Below are positions 6,902-13,733 of a stretch of 64,000 bases of DNA, one piece after another. The first letter of the stretch is position 1; every line of letters begins with the position of its first letter. The position numbers and the translations under genes are program-made. This DNA is from Bacillota bacterium (GTDB lineage: Bacteria > Bacillota > UBA994), in assembly GCA_018333655.1 (NCBI GenBank), contig JAGXTJ010000003.1, positions 1-64,000 on the forward strand. Direction: 5' to 3'. Under the pieces are notes generated by a model that did no database searches, was not told the origin of the DNA, and worked only from the letters and a program-made list of their open reading frames with translations.

Positions 6902-7699
6902 ATGATGAACCTTGTGCTGCGCGAGCTCTACGCGAACAAGAAATCGCTCTTAATCTGGGGTGCGAGTATGGCCGCCTTTGTGGCCATGATGCTCGTGGAG
7001 TTTGCTGCCTACTACAAGAATCCCGAAATGCTGGCGGTCATTGATGCTATGCCGCGCGAGCTGCTCGCCGCCTTCGGCATGCTCGATGCTAATCTAACTA
7101 CCGTAAGCGGCTACCTAAGTATGGCGATGGTGTTCATTAACGTAACCTTAGCGGTGTACGCCACGATGCTCGGGCATAACTTGGTGGCCAAAGAAGAGCG
7201 CGACAAAACAGCAGGTTTTCTTATGACGCTCCCCCTCACACGGGCGCGCGTCATTACCGGCAAGCTCTTAGCCGGCGCACTCTGCACGATAATTCTGCTC
7301 GTCATTGTCGCGGCAAGTATTCTGGGCATGCTTTTGCCTCACGAGGCTGAACCCTACTTCCTCGCCTTTTTTTCCCGGGCCATAATTACGACTTGGATAA
7401 TCATGGTCATGTTCTTGGCGTTAGGTACCTTCCTGGGAGCCCTGACTCGGCGCCATAAGCTCGCCTCAGGCCTCGGCATGGGTTTGGTTTTTGCCCTGTA
7501 CATAGCGTCCATCGTGTCCGGACTGACCGAGCAAATGAGGTTCTTGCGCTACATATCGCCCTTTGAGTACTTCGAAGCGGCAGGACTGCTGCGTGACCGG
7601 GCTATTGAGCCGTTTTTCCTAGTGCTCTCGCTCGTTATCGTCATAGTGCTAGTTGTAGGCACTTACGTCTGCTACGGGCGACGGGACTTGTATGTGTGA
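6902..7699 (+). CDS. ABC-2 type transporter permease
   Basis: A 265-residue membrane protein with six predicted helices and the same EERDKTAGFLMTLPLTRARV coupling loop as its upstream neighbour. The two share an N-terminal pattern (short cytosolic start, first helix, then a conserved ELLAAFGM-type extracellular segment), so they probably arose by duplication. ATGATG at 6902 and 6905 give two equivalent starts behind GGGGTGGG. It lies 12 bases after the first permease and ends the operon. Confidence 0.88.
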   Translation: MMNLVLRELYANKKSLLIWGASMAAFVAMMLVEFAAYYKNPEMLAVIDAMPRELLAAFGMLDANLTTVSGYLSMAMVFINVTLAVYATMLGHNLVAKEERDKTAGFLMTLPLTRARVITGKLLAGALCTIILLVIVAASILGMLLPHEAEPYFLAFFSRAIITTWIIMVMFLALGTFLGALTRRHKLASGLGMGLVFALYIASIVSGLTEQMRFLRYISPFEYFEAAGLLRDRAIEPFFLVLSLVIVIVLVVGTYVCYGRRDLYV

Positions 7700-7863
7700 A
7701 TGCGCGAAGGGACGGCAGGCTGTCCGACGACAAAGCCAAGGTCGCGGAATTGACTTTTTGCGCCCAACATGCTTGTTGTGGCGGCCGCAATATTGATATA
7801 AAAATTGTTATAGTGAGGCAACTTGTGTGCTTGCGCTATAACTACTAGTAGGAGGGTGTTTGT

Positions 7864-8469
7864 TTGGCTAACTCATACAATGAATACGTGACAGAAATGC
7901 TGACGCTCATGAAGTCATGGAGGCAGTTGCCAAAATACCAGCTGGAGCGGAGGATAGACGTCCTTCTTGCACCCTTTATAGGTGAGATTATAGCTGGGGT
8001 GTTAGGCGGTGAAGCAGTCTTCGTGATTCCTGAGTTTCCACTCAAGAAGGAAAATAATAACGAAAGCAATAATTCTGACTATCTGGTCTTGCTCAAGTCT
8101 AGTGACAACGCTCATCAGTGGATACTGGTAGTGCTTAAAACTGATCATAGTTCTATCAAGGCAGCGCAGTTAAAATATTATCAGACAGCCCAAAAAGAGG
8201 GCTTCGCGACTTTATATGAGAAGACACAACAGATAGCTACGTCAAAGAACGCTAACCGCAAGCACAGAACCTTACAGTCTCAGCTTGAACATTATCCCAA
8301 AGACGGTTCAGTCAGGGTAGTCTACCTCGCTCCAGAGAAAGCCAGGGAGAAGATAGACAATAACTTCTTGCTTATAACTTTTAGAGAGGCCTGTTCACGA
8401 CCCTCAAAGAAGCACCACGAGGTGTGGCAAGCTTTGGGGCCAGAATTGGCGCAGATGCTCGAAGGGTAG
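7864..8469 (+). CDS. Hypothetical protein, PD-(D/E)XK-like but lacking the catalytic Glu
   Basis: A 201-residue cytosolic protein with a TTG start behind TAGGAGGGTG. Residues 57-105 read like the core of a small PD-(D/E)XK-type protein: a strand ending in FVIPEFPLKK, an acidic turn NNSDYLVLL, then a strand WILVVLKTDHSS followed by a helix with QLKYYQ. In proteins of this kind that I recall, the second motif is E-L-K-T-D. Here the Glu position is Val (V-L-K-T-D), so the protein may be catalytically dead or a binding version. It is a single gene next to the TcmP/DUF5131 pair in an accessory stretch. Function unknown. Confidence 0.55.
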   Translation: MANSYNEYVTEMLTLMKSWRQLPKYQLERRIDVLLAPFIGEIIAGVLGGEAVFVIPEFPLKKENNNESNNSDYLVLLKSSDNAHQWILVVLKTDHSSIKAAQLKYYQTAQKEGFATLYEKTQQIATSKNANRKHRTLQSQLEHYPKDGSVRVVYLAPEKAREKIDNNFLLITFREACSRPSKKHHEVWQALGPELAQMLEG

Positions 8470-8968
8470 CATCGATTAACAGCAGTTACACCTAGGGAGA
8501 AGAGCCGTTAGTTTTTCCTTGGGGGTTGTTAGTCATGTGGTCGTCGAGCTTAGAAGGTCGAGCTTAGAAGAGTGTACTCGTTGATATCTGGAGGATAATG
8601 ATAGTTGGCCGTGGTGTTGCCTCTCGCGTAATTGGGCAGGGAATTTATCACCTCCAAATTACGCGAGAAGTCATGCGCCAATCTGCCAACTTAGTAGCAA
8701 TTCTAACGCCAATCAATACGGCGGCACATGCTAGTCGTTGTGGATAGTGTGGATAATGTGGAAAACCCCTGGGTAGGGGGTCAGGGTTTATGTTGTGTAT
8801 CCGCGCTGCCGGGCAGTGTCCTAGGTTGTGCGCGTTATGAGTTCAGCCTGGACTACTTCTGTGCTAGACCGTTGTCACAGTTGTAGCCAACGATAATGGC
8901 AAACAGCTAGGGAATTTCAATGTTTAATGAAATTCCATATGGCCTTGCGGTATTTCAATTGGGGTGGC
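8470..8968. other. Intergenic region with hairpins and tandem DnaA-box-like 9-mers
   Basis: No gene is seen. It holds a 12-bp perfect inverted repeat (8622-8633 with 8657-8668, TCTCGCGTAATT), three consecutive DnaA-box-like 9-mers at 8739-8765 (TGTGGATAG, TGTGGATAA, TGTGGAAAA; the middle one is a perfect box on the minus strand), and a nine-bp inverted repeat (8911-8919 with 8928-8936) just past the end of the minus-strand operon that may help to end it. Confidence 0.5.
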
Positions 8969-9700
8969 TTAATTGCTTGCAGAGGAGACTATGGGCATGT
9001 TGTCCCAGGTCTGCCCTAAAAGGATTCGCCCTGCTTTTTTCTTATGTGTTCCACCCCATTGTTTGAAGTAAAAGGGCACGACTTGTTGGTCGCATTGCTC
9101 CTTTAGGTTCAACACCCAGTCAGATTCCATAGGTCGAGCTCCTGGTCCACTTTCACCGCCTACAATGCTCCATTGAATGCCAGAGAGGTTCACTGCTCCT
9201 ATATCATTCAGTAGGGGTTCAAAGGATATGAATCTAACTGCAGAAGCAACGGTTCTAAGGGCGTCAACACGGTATTTGTGCTCAGAACTCTCGACAGTTA
9301 CTCCTTGCCAGATGTTCGGAGTCCAATTGAGCTGAGGTGCTAATTCCGCCAGGCGCAGAGCGCGCTTAGTCAAGATCTGAAAAGTGTGCATTGGAGCCTT
9401 GTTCATGACCTCGAAGACTTGTTCAATGAAGCGGAAGGGTATGTCTTCGTGAAATAGGTCAGACATGGAGTTCACAAAAACTAGTCTCGGTTTGCGCCAC
9501 TTTAGCGGCTCATCAAGGGCTGACTCGTGGGTCCTCACGCTGAAGCCATCCTCATACTTCGCGCTTCCCATGTGCATGAGTCTATTGGCCATAGTATAAG
9601 CGTAGCAGTTCTTGCATCCATCGGAGATACGGGTGCAGCCGGTGACAGGGTTCCAAGTATTTTCTGTCCACTCAATTTTAGACTTAGCAGACACTATCAC
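8969..9700 (-). CDS. Phage Gp37/Gp68-like (DUF5131) three-Cys-motif protein
   Basis: A 243-residue cytosolic protein. Its N-terminus (KIEWTENTWNPVTGC) followed by C-x6-C-x2-C (CTRISDGCKNC) is diagnostic of the Gp37/Gp68 (DUF5131) family. The rest is a TIM-barrel-like series (RLVFVNSMSDLFHEDIP, ILTKRALRLAEL, WQGVTVES, RFISFEPLL, WSIVGGESG). The three Cys could bind an iron-sulfur cluster as in radical SAM enzymes, but the spacing differs from CxxxCxxC. It starts with GTG 10 bases after the TcmP gene, behind GGAAGGGGG; a second GTG two codons in is equally good. The family is common in phages and defence-rich regions; its reaction is not known to me. Confidence 0.85.
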   Translation of the reverse strand: MIVSAKSKIEWTENTWNPVTGCTRISDGCKNCYAYTMANRLMHMGSAKYEDGFSVRTHESALDEPLKWRKPRLVFVNSMSDLFHEDIPFRFIEQVFEVMNKAPMHTFQILTKRALRLAELAPQLNWTPNIWQGVTVESSEHKYRVDALRTVASAVRFISFEPLLNDIGAVNLSGIQWSIVGGESGPGARPMESDWVLNLKEQCDQQVVPFYFKQWGGTHKKKAGRILLGQTWDNMPIVSSASN

Positions 9701-9710
9701 TTCCCCCTTC

Positions 9711-10538
9711 CTATGACTTGTACTTAAGGATATGGTCTGCGCCCTTTAAAGACAATTGTATCGCACGGTGACTGGGATTACTAATAGCAAAACAGAGTAA
9801 AAACATCGGAGCATTTTTGGATTGCCGTAACACAGCTGGACTTGGAGAAACCCCCGGGAAGATAGTCCTCAGACGCTTAATCACGTATGCCTTGATATCT
9901 TCTACCTCGACTCGCTCTACCCTTTCATCATCAAATAGGCTGAGTTGTGCTGGTGCATGGTAGCGTTCTTTCTGCCATTCATGTGTCCCGAGGAGTGCAT
10001 TGATCTTCTCTTGCCAGCTATTCGGGATGCGACCTTCTTTGGGCAGGCATCTAATAAGAGCTGATAGGGGAAAGAGATACCAAACATCAAAAGCCTCACT
10101 CTGGGCAATGGTTTTTAGTGACTCCCATCTAAGGTTCATAGCATAAGGGTCTAAAAATATGACTCCGCGCCAGTTGTTTGCACGCCAGTTGTATGTATAG
10201 ATACTCTTAAGCATTTCGTTACAGTCTCCTAGAAAGAAGTCTATGCGCTTTCCAGGGGCTTTCTCGCCGGATTTGTTCGAGAGCTCTGCTAAATATGACT
10301 CATCATGCTCGATAAATATGTATCGATCGAAGGGATAGTCAAGAGCCCTCAGGGCTGAGCCAGTAACGCTTTGCTCTGTCTTCAGGTCTACGTTGCCGCT
10401 TCCTGCAAATGCGTCAATGTAGCACAGATTGAAGTTTTGTTTTTTTAGAGCCGTCGTATAGAATCCTAAGTATCTTTGTAGCATCTCTAGCTTAATAAGG
10501 GTCCATGGGCCACCAAACCCCTGGGTCAAGCTGAGCAC
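9711..10538 (-). CDS. tcmP: Three-Cys-motif partner protein TcmP
   Basis: A 275-residue protein of the TcmP family, named for its co-occurrence with the three-Cys-motif protein encoded next to it. It shows the opening FGGPWTLIKLEMLQRYL, the Rossmann-type strand CYIDAFAGSGNV (resembling the SAM-binding motif of DNA methyltransferases), an acidic FIEHDESYL strand and FLDPYAMNLRWESL, close to a D-P-x-G/A methyltransferase motif IV. It is the first gene of a two-gene minus-strand operon. The family is thought to be methyltransferase-like; substrate and role are unknown. The low-GC, loosely packed neighbourhood suggests acquisition with the partner. Confidence 0.85.
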   Translation of the reverse strand: MLSLTQGFGGPWTLIKLEMLQRYLGFYTTALKKQNFNLCYIDAFAGSGNVDLKTEQSVTGSALRALDYPFDRYIFIEHDESYLAELSNKSGEKAPGKRIDFFLGDCNEMLKSIYTYNWRANNWRGVIFLDPYAMNLRWESLKTIAQSEAFDVWYLFPLSALIRCLPKEGRIPNSWQEKINALLGTHEWQKERYHAPAQLSLFDDERVERVEVEDIKAYVIKRLRTIFPGVSPSPAVLRQSKNAPMFLLCFAISNPSHRAIQLSLKGADHILKYKS

Positions 10539-11061
10539 CCCCTAGCGAACATGCGTTCTTAATAGAATAACAAACTAATAGTATGATATTGGCAATAGGA
10601 AGTTAAGGATTAGCGCTGCTGTAGACAATTTAGTGATGCCAGATTGTTTGACAACAGAGAAGGATTAGGTTCAATGACTGCGGCCTACTCTGTAAGAGAT
10701 GAGGACAACGTTTCGCGTGTTCTTTCTTTAATTAGCAGTAAGGGGACGGGATTCTTCGGGCGGTTGTTTCTGCATAGGTGAATTCAGGACTCTTGTTATC
10801 TAATGCCGAGGGGGGCTTGTTCTGGTAGCATCCGCTAAGCCAGACCCAAGAAAGATCTTTGAGGCTTTCTAGCGTCGTCGGCTTCTCTAGGGCTCTTTCG
10901 CTCAGGGACGAGTCTAGCCCCTGCTAAAGAGTTTTGCCCCTGGCTGATGCGAAGCTTAGCGTAAGTCAGGGGAGGCCCTTACTATTTCCAGCTACCCTGG
11001 CGCAGGTATTTCTGCCGAGGTGGCGAAGTAAGTACGAGAAATACACATTAGGAGTGGACAT
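10539..11061. other. Intergenic region without recognised genes
   Basis: It separates the minus-strand tcmP operon from the ankyrin lipoprotein gene and should hold both promoters. One imperfect hairpin (10937-10945 with 10964-10972, CCCCTGGCT/AGTCAGGGG) lies 90 bases before the ankyrin gene. I see no open frame with a good start, no tRNA and no known riboswitch. Confidence 0.5.
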
Positions 11062-11937
11062 ATGCGTAAGATTATTTCGCTCGCCGCACTTATCATCGCC
11101 CTCAGTATGTTGACGGGTTGTGCCCTGACTGCACGCACGGCCTTGATGCGCCAAGGTGTGGCGTTTAGTGCGGAGAGCTTTTTCGCCGCCATTGAGGCGG
11201 GTCAGCCAGAAATTGTAGAGCTGCTACTACGTGCGGGTATAGACACTGCCGCCGAAAACGACGCAGGTCATACGCCGCTTTTGGCGGCGATCAACAAGGG
11301 GCACAGCGGCATTGTGGAGATGTTGCTATCCGCAGGCGTTTCGCCCAACCAAGTCAGCCAAGAGGGGTGGGCGCCGCTCCATGTGGCAGCGTATAATGTC
11401 CTGCCGGAAATGACTAAGCTTTTGCTGGACAAAGGAGCGGACGTCAACCTTACCCATGAGAACGGCGCCACCGCCCTGCTCCTCGCTGTAGACAGCCAAG
11501 ACATGGTGAGCCTAGGGTACTTGCTAGATAAAGGGGCAGATATTTCCGCCAAGCTGCCCAATGGGGCGACAGCCCTGCATCTAGCTGCACAAGCGGGCCA
11601 TGCGGAGATTGTGGCGCGGCTACTAAGTGCCCAGGCGGCGGCTGACGCTACGATGGAGGGCGACTTTACGCCTCTCATGGTGGCCGTGCAGGAAGGGCAT
11701 GAAGCCCTCGTAGAGGCCCTGCTCAAAGCTGGGGCACAGGTCAATCTCGCCAACACCCAGGGAGCCACAGCGCTCTTAATGGCCGCACAAGACAACCGCT
11801 TAGCCATCGCCGCTTTGCTGCTTGAGTATCAGGCTGATGTAAAAGCAACTGTAGAGGGACATACCGCCATTGCAATGGCACAGCTAGGTGGCCATGCGGC
11901 CATGGTCGACTTGTTGCGCACTTTCGGTGCCCGTTAA
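11062..11937 (+). CDS. Ankyrin-repeat lipoprotein
   Basis: A 291-residue exported lipoprotein. Residues 1-20 form a signal peptide ending in the lipobox LTGC, so Cys20 should be lipidated and the protein held on the outer face of the membrane. Residues about 37-290 are eight ankyrin repeats (GHTPLLAAINKGHSGIVEMLL type), ending within the last one. No other domain is present, so it is probably a protein-binding scaffold. AGGAG precedes the ATG. It stands alone ahead of tRNA-Gly. The repeats match the consensus closely and are probably young duplications. Confidence 0.88.
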   Translation: MRKIISLAALIIALSMLTGCALTARTALMRQGVAFSAESFFAAIEAGQPEIVELLLRAGIDTAAENDAGHTPLLAAINKGHSGIVEMLLSAGVSPNQVSQEGWAPLHVAAYNVLPEMTKLLLDKGADVNLTHENGATALLLAVDSQDMVSLGYLLDKGADISAKLPNGATALHLAAQAGHAEIVARLLSAQAAADATMEGDFTPLMVAVQEGHEALVEALLKAGAQVNLANTQGATALLMAAQDNRLAIAALLLEYQADVKATVEGHTAIAMAQLGGHAAMVDLLRTFGAR

Positions 11938-11938
11938 C

Positions 11939-11968
11939 TTGGCACAGCCTAGTGCTATGTGTTAAAAT
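11939..11968 (+). promoter_or_regulatory. Promoter of tRNA-Gly
   Basis: TTGGCA (11939-11944), an 18-base spacer and TAAAAT (11963-11968) lie 13 bases before the tRNA 5' end. Confidence 0.6.
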
Positions 11969-11981
11969 GAACGGGATGAGC

Positions 11982-12055
11982 GCGGGTGTAGCTCAATGGC
12001 AGAGCACCAGCTTCCCAAGCTGGCTACGAGGGTTCGATTCCCTTCACCCGCTCCA
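11982..12055 (+). tRNA. tRNA-Gly(CCC)
   Basis: A complete cloverleaf: acceptor GCGGGTG/CACCCGC, D-arm GCTC/GAGC, anticodon arm CCAGC-TTCCCAA-GCTGG with anticodon CCC, T-arm loop TTCGATT, and an encoded CCA end (12053-12055). Confidence 0.95.
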
Positions 12056-12064
12056 AAACACGCT

Positions 12065-12086
12065 AACCCCCGCACGGGGGTTTTTT
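12065..12086 (+). terminator. Terminator after tRNA-Gly
   Basis: AACCCCC-GCAC-GGGGGTT stem-loop running into six T's, ten bases after the tRNA. Confidence 0.85.
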
Positions 12087-12334
12087 GTCACTTGCCCTGC
12101 CTAGCGCGCCTTTGTGCCAAGCCGTACTATAGACAAGAAGTTAGAATAGTTATGCATGGAAAGGCTATCTTGCCTTTTTGTTGGGGAGCATGACCATTAG
12201 TTGAGACGAATTATCTTGTTTTAGCAGGAAAACTGCCTAGGACAGCGAAGTACAAAGTAGGCCTGGTATCTGCCCAATGTATGCCGTGCTTTTCATGGCA
12301 CCAGCTTTTTTGCGAAAGGAAAGGTGATGAAAAG

Positions 12335-13690
12335 GTGCAAGGTATCAAAAGGGTAGTGAGCACCTCTACCCAGTGGTTGAAAAAAAGTAAGTACAAAGCA
12401 ATTGGCGTAGCCCTGTTTGTCGCTCTGTGCAGTATCTTCGCTCTGCAATCTTTGGCGTGGGAGGTCAGTCTAAACGGCGAGTTTGTCGGACTAGTGCGTG
12501 AGCGGCAAGCGCTTGCGGCAGCGATAACTGCCCACACCGAGCAAGTTCGCGAGGAGCGTGGCTGGGATGTGGGGGTATCTAGCCATATCGCCTACGTGCC
12601 GAAGTTCAGCTTATCTAGTGATGAACTGGCCACCGTTAAAGAGGAGATTCTACCTCGCCTAGAGTTCGGCAAAAAAGCCGCGGTAATTGTCATAGATGGC
12701 ATGCCTGTCACTGCCTTGGCCACCCGTAAAGAAGCCGAAGAGCTTCTTGCCGAGGTGAAAAATGCGTTCACCCCTACCCAGCCGAACGCACAACTCGAAA
12801 CGGTCGAATTTCTCCAGGAAACGGAGATTATTGAAGAATACCGCACCATCGAGGAAATACACGAGCCGGCTGCAGCGAAGAACGTTCTCTTGCATGGTAG
12901 CGAACGCATCCTGACTCACACTGTTAAACGAGGCGAGTCGTTTTGGACGATCGCCATGCGGCACCAACTAGGCGTCAGCGTCTTGGCAGCCGCTAACCCG
13001 CATATACGCCCCGAGCGCTTGCAGATAGGCGCAACACTCAACCTTACCATCCAAGAACCCTTCCTAGAGGTACAGACGGTGACAAAGGTCACTTTCAATC
13101 AGGACGTACCTTTTGCCACCACCAATGTGGTGGACAACACGCTCTGGCATTGGGACAGGCGCGTGCGCACCCCCGGCCGGCCGGGCACGCAAGAGGTAGT
13201 AGCACGCGTAACCGCGGTTAATGGTGAAGAAGTAGCTCGCGACATCGTGTCGCGCGTGCAGACTGCGGCTCCCACGGCCCAAGTGGTAGCACGCGGCACT
13301 AAGCTGGCCCCCACGATGAGTACAGGCGCTTTTCTCTGGCCTACCACCGGGCGCGTCACTTCAGCCTTCGGTAGGCGTTGGGACGGCTTTCATGAAGGTG
13401 TAGATATCGGCGCTCCTACGGGTACCGCCATACGCGCCGCAGATAGTGGCATAGTCTCCTTCTCCGGCTGGGGGGGTGGCTATGGCAACATGGTGCGCAT
13501 AGAGCATGGCGACGGCTATGCCACCGTCTATGCCCATGCCTCACGTCTCTTAGTTGCAGTGAACGATGTGGTCGAAAAGGGGCAAGTAATTGCTCATGTA
13601 GGCAATACAGGGCGCAGCTTTGGGCCACACCTGCATTTTGAGATTCATCGTCAAGGCAGACCCCTTGATCCGTTGACCTTTTTTAGATAG
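12335..13690 (+). CDS. Membrane-anchored M23 peptidase with LysM and G5 domains
   Basis: A 451-residue cell-wall endopeptidase of the M23 (lysostaphin/LytM) family. It has a basic cytosolic start, one membrane anchor (about 20-40, AIGVALFVALCSIFALQSLAW), an extracellular stalk with a long helical segment, a LysM domain (about 200-245, HTVKRGESFWTIA), a G5 domain (about 250-330), and a C-terminal M23 domain with the zinc ligands in HEGVDIG and HLHFEIH. It should cut peptidoglycan peptide cross-links or act in sporulation or envelope remodelling. The GTG start follows a GGAAAGGTGA site; an upstream ATG at 12281 has no good site. A terminator follows at once, so it is monocistronic. Confidence 0.88.
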   Translation: MQGIKRVVSTSTQWLKKSKYKAIGVALFVALCSIFALQSLAWEVSLNGEFVGLVRERQALAAAITAHTEQVREERGWDVGVSSHIAYVPKFSLSSDELATVKEEILPRLEFGKKAAVIVIDGMPVTALATRKEAEELLAEVKNAFTPTQPNAQLETVEFLQETEIIEEYRTIEEIHEPAAAKNVLLHGSERILTHTVKRGESFWTIAMRHQLGVSVLAAANPHIRPERLQIGATLNLTIQEPFLEVQTVTKVTFNQDVPFATTNVVDNTLWHWDRRVRTPGRPGTQEVVARVTAVNGEEVARDIVSRVQTAAPTAQVVARGTKLAPTMSTGAFLWPTTGRVTSAFGRRWDGFHEGVDIGAPTGTAIRAADSGIVSFSGWGGGYGNMVRIEHGDGYATVYAHASRLLVAVNDVVEKGQVIAHVGNTGRSFGPHLHFEIHRQGRPLDPLTFFR

Positions 13691-13694
13691 CACA

Positions 13695-13716
13695 GGCGGC
13701 CAAGGCCGCCTTTTTT
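13695..13716 (+). terminator. Terminator after the M23 peptidase gene
   Basis: GGCGGC-CAAG-GCCGCC stem-loop followed by six T's, four bases after the stop codon. Confidence 0.9.
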
Positions 13717-13733
13717 ACTAGGGGGAGGTTCCA

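Noticed and set aside
8470-8968. Chromosomal replication origin
   Set aside because: Only three DnaA-like boxes, no dnaA or dnaN gene and no obvious unwinding element in the window; reported only as a box cluster.
11268-11807. Minus-strand open frame of 179 codons inside the ankyrin gene
   Set aside because: It is the antisense shadow of GC-rich ankyrin repeats, has no ribosome binding site and encodes a low-complexity Ala/Ser-rich sequence.
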